Assembly: GCA_900759385.1 (NCBI GenBank)
Contig: CAAEUZ010000064.1
Span: 1 to 61,217 of the forward strand
Reading direction: 5' to 3'
DNA: 61,217 nucleotides
From: an uncultured Oscillospiraceae bacterium
Lineage (GTDB): Bacteria; Bacillota; Clostridia; Oscillospirales; Oscillospiraceae
The notes under the pieces are model-generated. The model saw only the letters and a program-made list of their open reading frames with translations. It had not been told where the DNA came from and did no database searches. The translations under genes and the position numbers were made by a program. Of this stretch, positions 34,337 through 41,559 are shown piece by piece. The stretch's first letter is position 1. Each line of letters opens with the position of its first letter.

Positions 34337-34906
34337 TCAGCCTCCTTGCAGTGAGTTTTTGAGTTTTTTTAGTGCGCGGTGGTACTTGCTGAGCACCGTG
34401 GGCAGGGCCAGGTCCATCATGGCCGCTATCTCCCGGTGCTTGAGCCCGGTGAGCGCGTGGAGCGAGACAATTTCGCGCTCCTCGTCGCTGAGTGTGTCCA
34501 TGAGCATGGAGATGGTGATCGCGTCCTCGCGGGTGAAGTCCGGCCTGTCGGCAAATGCCTCCATCCAGTCCTCGGGGGACATGGCCACCGTATTTTTGGC
34601 CTCGCGCAGCTTCATCAGCGCCAGGTTGCGCGCTATGCGCATCAGCCAGGCCATGGGCTTGCCCTGCGACACGTACCGGCCGGCGGAGAGATGCGCCCTG
34701 ACAAAGGTCTCCTGCATCACGTCCTCGGCATCGTGTGCGTTTTTCGTTATGCTCAGCGAATAGCCGTACACCGCTTCGCGGGTGAGTTCATACAGCCTGC
34801 CCAGCGCGCCGGTATCGCCGTGCGCCATGCGGGCGAGGCAGCGGTCCACTTCTTCGGCGCTGCTCCCGGACAGCTGCACCGTGTGGGCCAAGAGTATCGT
34901 AAGCAT
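34337..34906 (-). CDS. RNA polymerase sigma factor of ECF type
   Basis: 189 residues with sigma region 2 (EAVYGYSLSITKNAHDAEDV, MQETFVRAHL) and region 4 (LSDEEREIVSLHALTGLKHREIA, then LPTVLSKYHRALKKLK). Minus-strand AGGCGGG lies about ten bases before the ATG at 34906. It forms an operon with the RsgI-like membrane protein, which should hold it inactive until a surface signal arrives. The divergent SLH-protein gene at 35109 is a candidate target because it shares the intergenic region. Confidence 0.9.
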   Translation of the reverse strand: MLTILLAHTVQLSGSSAEEVDRCLARMAHGDTGALGRLYELTREAVYGYSLSITKNAHDAEDVMQETFVRAHLSAGRYVSQGKPMAWLMRIARNLALMKLREAKNTVAMSPEDWMEAFADRPDFTREDAITISMLMDTLSDEEREIVSLHALTGLKHREIAAMMDLALPTVLSKYHRALKKLKNSLQGG

Positions 34907-34995
34907 CTGTTTTTCCCGCCTCTACACTAACAATGCTCCCGGAGCGCTTTTTATTGCACGCCGGGAAAATTTTTTTCGGAAGGTTATCATCAGGT

Positions 34996-35025
34996 ATTAT
35001 AGCACCGTCCCCCACGGCGCGGCAA
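34996..35025 (-). promoter_or_regulatory. Promoter of the sigma/anti-sigma operon
   Basis: On the minus strand TTGCCG (35020-35025), 18 bases, TATAAT (34996-35001) with an upstream TG. Further down, an AACC followed by CGT about 20 bases later could be an autoregulatory ECF promoter, but that is weak. Confidence 0.6.
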
Positions 35026-35108
35026 CCAAAATGTTAAATCCATGCAATGCGCATATTTCCAAACCTGGAGTAAAAACTACACATACACTTTCAGCAGGAG
35101 GTATGTAC

Positions 35109-36023
35109 ATGCATAAAGGGAAATTTAAGGCCGCCGCTCTGGTGCTGGCCCTCACTCTCATCATGCCGCTGGGTACGGTTTTGGCGGCCAACGGCGCGCC
35201 GGTGGCGGAGAATCTGGAGCTCACGACCTACCGCAATGTCTGCGTGGGCGGGCAGCTCTCCGCCGTGGACCCGGAGGGCGACGCGATGACTTTTGAGATA
35301 ACCACCCAGCCCAGCAAGGGCACGGTGGAGCTCACGGACGACGGGCGCTTCGTCTACACGCCGGATACCAACCGCAAGGGCCGCGATTACTTCGGCTACC
35401 GCGCCGTGGATGAAACAGGGGCGCGCAGCCAGGAGGCCACCGTCATTATTAAAATAGAAAAACAGAAAACCCAGACCACCTACGCCGACATGGCCGGTCA
35501 CCCCAGCGCCTACGCCGCCACGGCCCTGGCCGAGAACGGCATCTTTACCGCCGAGATGGTAGGCGGCGCGTATGTCTTCTCGCCGGAACGGTATGTGACA
35601 AGAGGGGAATTCCTGTCCATGTGCATGACCCTCTCGGGTGACGAGCTGCTCTCCGGCGTCGCCGCGACCGGGTTTGCCGACGACGCCGAGATTGCCGAGT
35701 GGCTCAAGCCCTATGTGGCCACCGCCCTCATGGACGGCGTGGTGAGCGGCTACTCTGTCAGCGGGGGAGCGGTGTTCGAGCCCAACGAGGCCGTGACCTG
35801 GCAGGAGGCGGCCGTAATGCTCGATAACGTGCTTGACACCACAGAGGTGGCGGCGACGGCCATATCCGGCACCGTCTCCGACTGGGCGACGCAGGCCACG
35901 GCAAACCTGGCCGCCTGCGGCGTTATTACCGAGGGCGAGGCCTTTTCCGAGCCGCTCACCCGCGCGGATGCGGCCGAGATGCTTGTCAGGGCTCTGGAAG
36001 TCCTGGCGGAGCGTCAGGACTGA
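35109..36023 (+). CDS. Secreted SLH protein with an Ig/cadherin-like domain
   Basis: 304 residues from ATG 35109, seven bases after AGGAGG (35096-35101). A signal peptide (about 1-26, KAAALVLALTLIMPLGTVLA) precedes an Ig/cadherin-like domain at about 30-125 (VDPEGDAMTFEITTQPSKG, DYFGYRAVDETGARS). Two to three S-layer-homology repeats at about 135-300 (ATALAENGIFTAEMVGG, FSPERYVTRGEFLSM, ANLAACGVI, LTRADAAEMLVRAL) should bind cell-wall polymer. It is a monocistronic surface protein. Confidence 0.85.
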   Translation: MHKGKFKAAALVLALTLIMPLGTVLAANGAPVAENLELTTYRNVCVGGQLSAVDPEGDAMTFEITTQPSKGTVELTDDGRFVYTPDTNRKGRDYFGYRAVDETGARSQEATVIIKIEKQKTQTTYADMAGHPSAYAATALAENGIFTAEMVGGAYVFSPERYVTRGEFLSMCMTLSGDELLSGVAATGFADDAEIAEWLKPYVATALMDGVVSGYSVSGGAVFEPNEAVTWQEAAVMLDNVLDTTEVAATAISGTVSDWATQATANLAACGVITEGEAFSEPLTRADAAEMLVRALEVLAERQD

Positions 36024-36032
36024 AACCGCATA

Positions 36033-36063
36033 AAAAGGTGCACCGTTGCGGTGCACCTTTTAT
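36033..36063 (+). terminator. Terminator of the SLH gene
   Basis: AAAAGGTGCACC, GTTGC loop, GGTGCACCTTTT. Confidence 0.92.
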
Positions 36064-36087
36064 ATTTGCGCTGAGAGGGATGCCCGC

Positions 36088-36138
36088 TTGACAGCAGGGA
36101 GTTAGTGATGTATAATCAATATGTTAGCAATGACTAAC
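36088..36138 (+). promoter_or_regulatory. Consensus promoter with operator at +1 (AraC-type regulator)
   Basis: TTGACA (36088-36093), 17 bases, TATAAT (36111-36116). Start of transcription falls near 36123, exactly where the inverted repeat GTTAGCAATGACTAAC (36123-36138) begins. A half-site GTTAG also lies at 36101-36105. A similar motif recurs at 37061-37076. The layout predicts autorepression. Confidence 0.75.
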
Positions 36139-36158
36139 CTCCTGGGAGGTGTTACTGT

Positions 36159-37031
36159 ATGTTAGAGCAGGTGCTGCCGCAGGCGGCGGGGCACGCGGAG
36201 GCCTTCGACTGTGCTCCGGGTGTGCGGTGCTGGGAGCTGGACGTGCATCCGCCGGAGAGCGTGGAGCTCGGCGGCGGGGTGGAGAGCCTGGAGGCGCTGT
36301 TCTGTGCTGCCGGGGACGTGCGCATAGGGCACAATGTGTGCGCAAACCGCCAGATACTGCTGCTCGCAGGCGGCGAGCGGCGGAGAGCGGAGCTCTGCGG
36401 GCGCCGCCTTCAGGGAGTGCTGATAAGTGCAAGGACGGAGAACTCCGGCGGACTGGGGGGACTGTTTGCCCTGGGCCAGACCACGCCGGAACAGGTGGAG
36501 ACCGTGCTCAGCTCCCACGGAGGGGTATATGTATACGGCCAGAGCGCTTGGAGCGAGGCGGTGTTCTCGGCCATGCGCGAGCTGCCCGCCGGGGAACGGG
36601 GGCGCTACTGTGCGGTGAAGTGCGCGGAGCTGCTGTACCTCCTCTGCCGCCGCAGCGAGCGCAGCAGCAGTGAACGTACTCGCTACCGCGACCCTTATCT
36701 CGTTGAGACGGTGCGCCGTATACACGCCTACATACTGGATAATCTGGGCGAACGGCTGACAATCAGCGAGCTGAGCCGCAGCTTCCGCATAGCGCCTACC
36801 TCGTTTAAGGAGTGCTTCCGGGAACTGTACGGCCAGAGCGTCCACGCCTACATCCTGGGCAGGCGCATGGAGCGTGCCTCCGAGCTGCTGAGCTCGACAA
36901 ACATGCCGGTGTTCCAGATAGCCGAGGCTGTGGGGTACGGTTCGGCCAGCCAGTTCGGTGTGGAGTTCAAGCGACGGTATCAGCTCTCACCTCTGGTGTA
37001 CCGCAAGCGTATGAGCGAAAAAATTGTCTGA
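36159..37031 (+). CDS. AraC-family transcriptional regulator
   Basis: 290 residues; GGGAGG lies ten bases before the ATG. The C-terminal 100 residues hold the double helix-turn-helix: ERLTISELSRSFRIAPTSFK, then FQIAEAVGYGSASQFGVEFK and the closing RRYQLSPLVYRKRM. The N-terminal 180 residues have no recognised domain; a CxxxxxxC-type arrangement for metal sensing is not obvious, though Cys residues occur at several places (FDCAPGVRCWEL, CAAGD, VCANR). It precedes the small-peptide/DUF6110/P-ATPase genes and shares an operator-like motif with them, so it likely controls them. Confidence 0.88.
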   Translation: MLEQVLPQAAGHAEAFDCAPGVRCWELDVHPPESVELGGGVESLEALFCAAGDVRIGHNVCANRQILLLAGGERRRAELCGRRLQGVLISARTENSGGLGGLFALGQTTPEQVETVLSSHGGVYVYGQSAWSEAVFSAMRELPAGERGRYCAVKCAELLYLLCRRSERSSSERTRYRDPYLVETVRRIHAYILDNLGERLTISELSRSFRIAPTSFKECFRELYGQSVHAYILGRRMERASELLSSTNMPVFQIAEAVGYGSASQFGVEFKRRYQLSPLVYRKRMSEKIV

Positions 37032-37060
37032 TTCAGTCATATATCTGTCTGAAACGGATG

Positions 37061-37076
37061 GTTAGTCGCGACTACA
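37061..37076 (+). promoter_or_regulatory. Second operator-like site, upstream of the metal-ATPase genes
   Basis: GTTAGTCGCGACTACA shares TTAG-N4-GACTA with the site at 36123 and contains the perfect palindrome TAGTCGCGACTA (37063-37074). Downstream, TG-A-TACCAT (about 37079-37087) could be an extended -10 without a good -35, as expected for an activator-dependent promoter. Confidence 0.5.
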
Positions 37077-37132
37077 TGTGATACCATACTGGCCTGCGCA
37101 GAGGCGCAGAGTCATTCCCGGGAGGTGACAAT

Positions 37133-37213
37133 ATGAAGCAGCACCGCTTTTGGGCCTGGGGCGCCGTGATATGCATGGTCATGGCCCTGATCACGGGATA
37201 TAGACACAAGTGA
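37133..37213 (+). CDS. 26-residue membrane peptide (DUF6219-like) of the metal-ATPase operon
   Basis: A 26-codon frame with a strong ribosome site (GGAGGTGA, 37121-37128). The peptide starts M-K-Q-H-R-F-W-A-W, has one hydrophobic helix (GAVICMVMALITGY) and ends R-H-K. His at both ends and two aromatic Trp near the membrane are notable. From memory this pattern recurs before DUF6110/P-ATPase genes in gut Clostridia (DUF6219-like); that recollection needs checking. Its stop overlaps the region carrying the next ribosome site, so co-translation is likely. Possibly a regulatory subunit of the ATPase. Confidence 0.7.
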   Translation: MKQHRFWAWGAVICMVMALITGYRHK

Positions 37214-37236
37214 GTATCACACAGGAGGATAATGAT

Positions 37237-37509
37237 ATGAAATGCAACAGTAAATGCTGCGCCGCCGTGTTTGCCGGCGGCGTGCTCTTCGGTTCCGTGG
37301 GCATAAAGCTTCTCACCAGCAAGGACGCCAAAAAGGCCTATACCCACATCACGGCCGCCGGCCTGCGCATGAAGGAATCCGTCATGGAGACAGTCACCAC
37401 TGCGCAGGAGAACGTGGCCGACATCCTCGCCGGCGCCAGGGACATCAACGCGGCCCGCGCCGCAGAGGAGAGCGCCGTGGTCGAGGACACGGCGGAACAG
37501 GCGGAGTGA
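37237..37509 (+). CDS. DUF6110-like small membrane-associated protein
   Basis: 90 residues from ATG 37237, eight bases after AGGAGG (37223-37228). The N-terminus has Cys residues (MKCNSKCCA) and a Gly-rich membrane-inserting segment (AAVFAGGVLFGSVGIKLL). An amphipathic helix with KKAYTHITAAGLRMKESVME and QENVADILAGARDIN follows, and an acidic tail. The pattern fits DUF6110, and loosely parallels mycobacterial PacL/DUF1490 proteins that scaffold P-type metal ATPases; this parallel is my inference. Placed directly before the ATPase gene. Confidence 0.75.
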   Translation: MKCNSKCCAAVFAGGVLFGSVGIKLLTSKDAKKAYTHITAAGLRMKESVMETVTTAQENVADILAGARDINAARAAEESAVVEDTAEQAE

Positions 37510-37546
37510 TCCGGTCTTTTCCCGCGCCGTCGCGGGGCGGGCACAT

Positions 37547-37571
37547 GGGGGGACCCGGCGCGGGTCCCCCC
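37547..37571 (+). repeat. Strong intra-operon hairpin
   Basis: GGGGGGACCC and GGGTCCCCCC form a perfect 10-bp stem with a five-base loop, between the DUF6110-like and ATPase genes. AAAATAATTT follows rather than a T run, so it may stabilise or process the transcript instead of ending it. Confidence 0.6.
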
Positions 37572-37595
37572 AAAATAATTTGCAGTGGTGATACC

Positions 37596-39674
37596 ATGAA
37601 AGCGACAATACTTCACGAGTCCCGCGGGCGTATGCGCATCCGCGCGGGCTCAGGGAAAATGACAATAGCTCAGGCCGACCTGCTCCAGGCTTATCTGGAG
37701 GGGCGGCCCTGGTGCGAGAACGCGACCGTGCATGAGCGCACCGGCTGCGCTGTCATATATTACAGGCCGGGGGAGAGGCAGAGCGTGCTGACGGATGTGG
37801 GCGCGTTCAGGTACTCCGACCCTGCCGTACAGGCGCTGGCGCCTGAGCACAGCCCACGTGAGCTGAACCGGTATTACGAGGAGAAGCTGGTGGATATGTG
37901 CATACGCAAGGCTGTGAGCGCGCTGTTCTTCCCCAGGGCGCTGCGCATAGCGCGATGCCTGTGGCACTCGCTGCCATTTATCCGCCATGGACTGCACTGG
38001 CTGCTCCGCGGCCGGATGAAGGTGGAGATCCTCGACGCTCTCAGCATCGGCATCTCCATGGCCCGCGGGGACTTTTCCACGGCCGGCAGCGTGATGTTCC
38101 TGCTGGAGATAGGCGAACTGCTGGAGGAGTGGACCCACAAGCGCAGCGTGGACTCCCTGGCGCGTACGATGAGCCTGAACGTGGACAGAGCGTGGGTGCG
38201 CGCAGACGACGGGGAGGAGCGGCTGCTGCCCGTGGCGCAGATACGTGAGGGGGACACCGTCACCGTGCACATGGGCGGTGTGATCCCCGTTGACGGCGTG
38301 GTATGCGGCGGGGACGTGATGGTCAATCAGGCCTCCCTTACCGGAGAGAGCGAGCCGGTCTCAAAGCGGCCCGGCACGACGGTGTACGCCGGCATGGTTG
38401 TCGAAGAGGGGGAGTGCGTCCTGCGCGTCACGCATCAGAGCGGAGGCACGCGCTATGACCGCATTGTGGCCATGATCGAGGACTCCGAGCGGCTCAAGAG
38501 CGCGGCGGAGAGCAGGGCAGCCGGCCTGGCGGACAGGCTGGTGCCGTGGACGCTGCTGGGCTCCGCCGCGGGCTACCTGCTCACAGGCAGTATTACGCGC
38601 GCTCTATCAGTGCTGATGGTAGACTTCTCCTGCGCGCTCAAGCTGGCCATGCCGCTGGCAGTGCTCTCGGCCATGAGGGAGTGCGGCGCGCATCACATAA
38701 CCGTCAAGGGCGGAAAGTTCCTGGAGGCCGTGGCCGCGGCAGACACCATCGTGTTCGACAAGACCGGCACCCTCACCCGGGCCTGCCCGGAGGTGGTGGA
38801 TATAGTCACCTTCGGCGGGCGGGACAGCGGCGAGATGCTGCGCCTGGCCGCCTGCCTTGAGGAACACTTCCCGCACTCCATGGCCAACGCCGTTGTGCGC
38901 CGGGCACAGGAGCTGGGGCTGAGCCACGATGAGCTGCACAGCAAGGTGGAGTATATCGTCGCCCACGGCATATCCAGCAAGGTAGGCAGCGAGACGGTGC
39001 AGATAGGCTCTGCCCACTTCATATTTGAGGACGAAGGCTGTGAAGTGCCGGAGGAAGAGCGCGGGAAATTTGACGCCATACCTGACCGCTATTCGCATCT
39101 CTATATGTCCATAGCCGGACGTCTGGCGGCGGTGCTCTGCATCTCAGACCCGCTGCGCGCCGAGGCCGGCCGCGCGATAGAGCAGCTGCGCGCTCTGGGC
39201 GTCAGCCGCTGCGTCATGCTCACCGGCGACAGCCGCCGTACCGCGGCCGCCATAGCCGCGGAGGTGGGAGTGGACGATTTCCGCGCAGAGGTCCTGCCGG
39301 AGGACAAGGCGGCTTACGTACAGGAGCTTAGGGGGCAGGGGCACACGGTCATCATGGTCGGCGATGGCATAAACGATTCACCAGCCCTATCCGCCGCCAA
39401 TGCCGGCGTTGCCATAAGCTCCGGAGCGGCCATTGCCCGGGAAATCGCGGACATAACCGTCAGCGAGGGCGACCTGGAGGAGCTGGTCATACTTCGCCGC
39501 GCCGCCATGGGCCTCATGGCGCGCATACGTTCTAATTATCGCTTTGTCATAGGCTTCAACGGCGGACTTATCGCCCTGGGCCTTCTCGGCGTGCTCACGC
39601 CGGCGGCCGGCGCCACGGCGCACAATCTCTCAACGCTGGGTGTCAGTCTGCACAGCATGACACGCCTGCTTTGA
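37596..39674 (+). CDS. P1-type heavy-metal-translocating ATPase with a Ser-Cys-Ala membrane motif
   Basis: 692 residues from ATG 37596; the ribosome site is weak (GGTG). The N-terminal 75 residues look like a degenerate HMA domain without the CxxC pair (GRMRIRAGSG). The actuator domain has TGES (249-252). The phosphorylated Asp is Asp388 in FDKTGTLT, and DGIND is at 590-594. The metal-transport helix before the phosphorylation domain carries F-S-C-A-L-K (Ser345-Cys346-Ala347) in place of the common CPC. The HP-type motif reads EEHFPHSMA. These are hallmarks of P1B transporters with an atypical metal site. With the AraC regulator and two small proteins it forms a metal-handling operon; the metal and direction are unknown. 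Confidence 0.9.
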   Translation: MKATILHESRGRMRIRAGSGKMTIAQADLLQAYLEGRPWCENATVHERTGCAVIYYRPGERQSVLTDVGAFRYSDPAVQALAPEHSPRELNRYYEEKLVDMCIRKAVSALFFPRALRIARCLWHSLPFIRHGLHWLLRGRMKVEILDALSIGISMARGDFSTAGSVMFLLEIGELLEEWTHKRSVDSLARTMSLNVDRAWVRADDGEERLLPVAQIREGDTVTVHMGGVIPVDGVVCGGDVMVNQASLTGESEPVSKRPGTTVYAGMVVEEGECVLRVTHQSGGTRYDRIVAMIEDSERLKSAAESRAAGLADRLVPWTLLGSAAGYLLTGSITRALSVLMVDFSCALKLAMPLAVLSAMRECGAHHITVKGGKFLEAVAAADTIVFDKTGTLTRACPEVVDIVTFGGRDSGEMLRLAACLEEHFPHSMANAVVRRAQELGLSHDELHSKVEYIVAHGISSKVGSETVQIGSAHFIFEDEGCEVPEEERGKFDAIPDRYSHLYMSIAGRLAAVLCISDPLRAEAGRAIEQLRALGVSRCVMLTGDSRRTAAAIAAEVGVDDFRAEVLPEDKAAYVQELRGQGHTVIMVGDGINDSPALSAANAGVAISSGAAIAREIADITVSEGDLEELVILRRAAMGLMARIRSNYRFVIGFNGGLIALGLLGVLTPAAGATAHNLSTLGVSLHSMTRLL

Positions 39675-39687
39675 CCGGTGAAAACGA

Positions 39688-39728
39688 GGCGGCTGCGGGG
39701 ATTAGCTCCCGCAGCCGCCGTTATTTTA
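39688..39728 (+). terminator. Terminator of the metal-ATPase operon
   Basis: GGCGGCTGCGGG and CCCGCAGCCGCC, then GTTATTTTA. Confidence 0.8.
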
Positions 39729-39770
39729 CAACCGGGGCCCGCTGAGTTTGGGCCCGCAAAAACAGGCAAA

Positions 39771-39808
39771 AGCCCCGGCGCGGTATCACGCGCCGGGGCT
39801 GTGTTTTT
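39771..39808 (-). terminator. Terminator between the ATPase and CBS genes, active on both strands
   Basis: AGCCCCGGCGCG and CGCGCCGGGGCT, loop of six. Six T follow on the plus strand (39803-39808); four T on the minus strand, where it ends the CBS gene. Confidence 0.8.
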
Positions 39809-39812
39809 TCAA

Positions 39813-40235
39813 TCAGATTGCCTTGCCGATCAGCTCTGCCTCGGCTCCGGCCATGGCGGCTATAACGCTGCGGCGGGTGACAATGCCGCAGAAGCAGCCG
39901 CGGTCGTCCACAATGGGGACGAAGTTCTGCCGCATCAGGGAGTCGATTACCTCCTCGTCGCCGGCGGTTATGCCGAGCGGCGGGCAAAAATCCGGCCTCA
40001 CCAGGTCGCGGATACGGTACCGCTCCTGGTTCTTGAGCGAGGTGGTGCCGGTGGCCAGAATGTGCCAGAGGAAATCGCCCTCCGTTATGCAGCCGATGTA
40101 TTCGCCGTGCTCGCCGAGCACGGGTATGGCTGTATAGCCATGGTGACGCATGACTTCCAGCCCCTGGCGGACTGTGTCGTCCGCGCCGATGTAGGCGGTC
40201 ATGGCCTTGGGGGTTAGAATTTTAGGAATGTTCAT
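39813..40235 (-). CDS. CBS-pair domain protein
   Basis: 140 residues from the minus-strand ATG at 40235, with AGGAAGG six to seven bases upstream. Two CBS motifs: MTAYIGADDTVRQGLEVMRH with YTAIPVLGEHGEYIGCITEG, then NFVPIVDDRGCFCGIVTRRS. CBS pairs bind adenine nucleotides and sense energy state. It has no attached effector domain, so it likely regulates a partner in trans. Confidence 0.88.
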   Translation of the reverse strand: MNIPKILTPKAMTAYIGADDTVRQGLEVMRHHGYTAIPVLGEHGEYIGCITEGDFLWHILATGTTSLKNQERYRIRDLVRPDFCPPLGITAGDEEVIDSLMRQNFVPIVDDRGCFCGIVTRRSVIAAMAGAEAELIGKAI

Positions 40236-40349
40236 CGTTGACCTTCCTGACTGATATGTTGTGGTATGCCTGCCGCCGCGGCGCGAAAACACCTCCACCT
40301 CCTTCAAACGCGGCGCCGCAAACACGGCATAAGCCCTCATTCCTTATAT

Positions 40350-40378
40350 ATAATAACCTATATCGCGCCCAATGGCAA
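40350..40378 (-). promoter_or_regulatory. Promoter of the CBS gene
   Basis: On the minus strand TTGCCA (40373-40378), 17 bases, TATTAT (40350-40355). The untranslated leader is about 110 bases. Confidence 0.7.
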
Positions 40379-40449
40379 GTTGAAAAATGTAAAAAACGGC
40401 GAAGTAAATGTAAATAGTTTGGAAATGCTTTTTCTGGCAGCAATAATTA

Positions 40450-40480
40450 AAAAATCCGCCGTTCATAAGAACGACGGATT
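40450..40480 (-). terminator. Terminator of tRNA-Pro
   Basis: On the minus strand ATCCGTCGTTC, TTAT, GAACGGCGGAT and six T, directly after the CCA end. Confidence 0.9.
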
Positions 40481-40481
40481 T

Positions 40482-40557
40482 TGGTCGGAGTGGCGAGACT
40501 TGAACTCGCGGCCTCATGGTCCCGAACCATGCGCGCTACCATCTGCGCTACACCCCG
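40482..40557 (-). tRNA. tRNA-Pro (anticodon CGG)
   Basis: Read on the minus strand, the acceptor CGGGGTG pairs with CACTCCG. The anticodon stem CATGG/CCATG encloses TTCGGGA, giving CGG. The T loop is GTTCAAGTC, and the discriminator A is followed by an encoded CCA at 40482-40484. It reads the proline codon CCG, which is frequent in this GC-rich genome. Confidence 0.96.
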
Positions 40558-40570
40558 AAACGGCCTTATC

Positions 40571-40599
40571 ATTATAAGTGCTCGGAGCACGGTTGTCAA
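40571..40599 (-). promoter_or_regulatory. tRNA-Pro promoter, perfect consensus with palindromic spacer
   Basis: On the minus strand TTGACA (40594-40599), 17 bases, TATAAT (40571-40576). The spacer holds GTGCTC-G-GAGCAC (40578-40590), a perfect 13-base inverted repeat. Confidence 0.92.
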
Positions 40600-40665
40600 G
40601 AAGTTATTTCGGGAATTTGCGCAGATGTATGTATAAGCCCGTCCCGGGCAAAATATACTCTTGAC

Positions 40666-41559
40666 ATGAAGGTCTCACCAGCGAAAAACTATAAAGTCAT
40701 ATTTGCCGCCGCGCTTTTCCTCCTGCTCACCGCGGTGAAGCTGCTTTTCCCCGACCAGACCGAGGAGGCCAGGGGCAGGCTGCGCGAGGTCATCGCCCAC
40801 GATACCGACTACATGGCAGTGTTCCGCACCATAGGGGAGAGCCTGACAGGCGACGAGGCCGTCACGGAGGCGTTTGCGCGCCTGACCGGCTTTTACACAC
40901 CTGAGGAGGCTGAGCCGGAGTACTACTCCCAGGTTACATTGTCCGATCTGCGCGATGAGCAGAGCGTGATGCTGCCCAGGGGCACGCCCGTGCCGGATGA
41001 GCAGGCCGAGCCAACGCCGGAACCCACCCCTGAGAGCGAGCCTACCCCGGAGCCGACGCCTGAACCGACGCCGGAGCCCGTGCCGGAGGCGGTGACGGCG
41101 TTCCTGGAAGCGCAGGAGGAGTTCTCGGCCTATGGCGTGCCGGCAAACGTGAGCTACGGTTACCCCGAGCTGCCGTTTGACTACGTCAGCCCTGTGGCTG
41201 GGATGACGAGCAGCGGCTTCGGCTACCGTCTGCACCCGCTGCAGAACGAGGTGCTCTTCCACTACGGCACCGACTTTGCGGCCTGGACGGGTACGGAGAT
41301 ACTGGCCTTTGCCGGCGGCACGGTCGGAATGGTGGGCTGGGAGGCCGGTTACGGCAACTATATAATAATCATGCACGAAGGCGGCTGGCGCACCCTCTAC
41401 GCCCACTGCTCGGCGGTGTACGTCACAGGCGGCGAGACGGTCACGGCGGGGCAGTGCATAGGCCTTGTGGGTGCGACCGGGAACGTCACGGGTCCGCACC
41501 TGCATCTGGAGCTGACCTGCGACGGCGTTTACTACAATCCGGAGTTTTACCTCTCATGA
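40666..41559 (+). CDS. M23/LytM-domain membrane protein, SpoIVFA-like
   Basis: 297 residues. ATG 40666 is the only plausible start; no ribosome site precedes it and a TATACT lies at 40654-40659, hinting at a leaderless message. One transmembrane helix (about 9-25), a linker with a Pro-Thr-Pro-Glu repeat (about 125-150), then a LytM domain: MTSSGFGYRLHPLQNEV, FHYGTDFAAW, GNYIIIMHEGGWRTLYAH and GPHLHLEL. In Clostridia and Bacillus such a protein beside SpoIVFB is SpoIVFA, which anchors and inhibits that protease in the forespore engulfing membrane. It overlaps the next gene by four bases (ATGA). A different M23 cell-wall hydrolase is possible, since the His/Asp residues are retained. Confidence 0.8.
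   Translation: MKVSPAKNYKVIFAAALFLLLTAVKLLFPDQTEEARGRLREVIAHDTDYMAVFRTIGESLTGDEAVTEAFARLTGFYTPEEAEPEYYSQVTLSDLRDEQSVMLPRGTPVPDEQAEPTPEPTPESEPTPEPTPEPTPEPVPEAVTAFLEAQEEFSAYGVPANVSYGYPELPFDYVSPVAGMTSSGFGYRLHPLQNEVLFHYGTDFAAWTGTEILAFAGGTVGMVGWEAGYGNYIIIMHEGGWRTLYAHCSAVYVTGGETVTAGQCIGLVGATGNVTGPHLHLELTCDGVYYNPEFYLS

Noticed and set aside
32663..34354. A 563-codon plus-strand frame antisense to the RsgI-like gene
   Set aside because: Repetitive Gly/Val/Asp composition reflecting the opposite strand; the minus-strand protein has clear domains.
34782..35108. A 109-codon extension of the SLH protein
   Set aside because: It runs antisense to the sigma gene; AGGAGG and the signal peptide set the start at 35109.
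37254..37595. A 114-codon N-terminal extension of the P-type ATPase
   Set aside because: It overlaps the DUF6110-like gene in another frame and has no ribosome site; ATG 37596 begins the recognisable protein.
41010..41090. Tandem repeat or CRISPR-like array
   Set aside because: It is the coding Pro-Thr-Pro-Glu linker of the SpoIVFA-like protein; no spacers.
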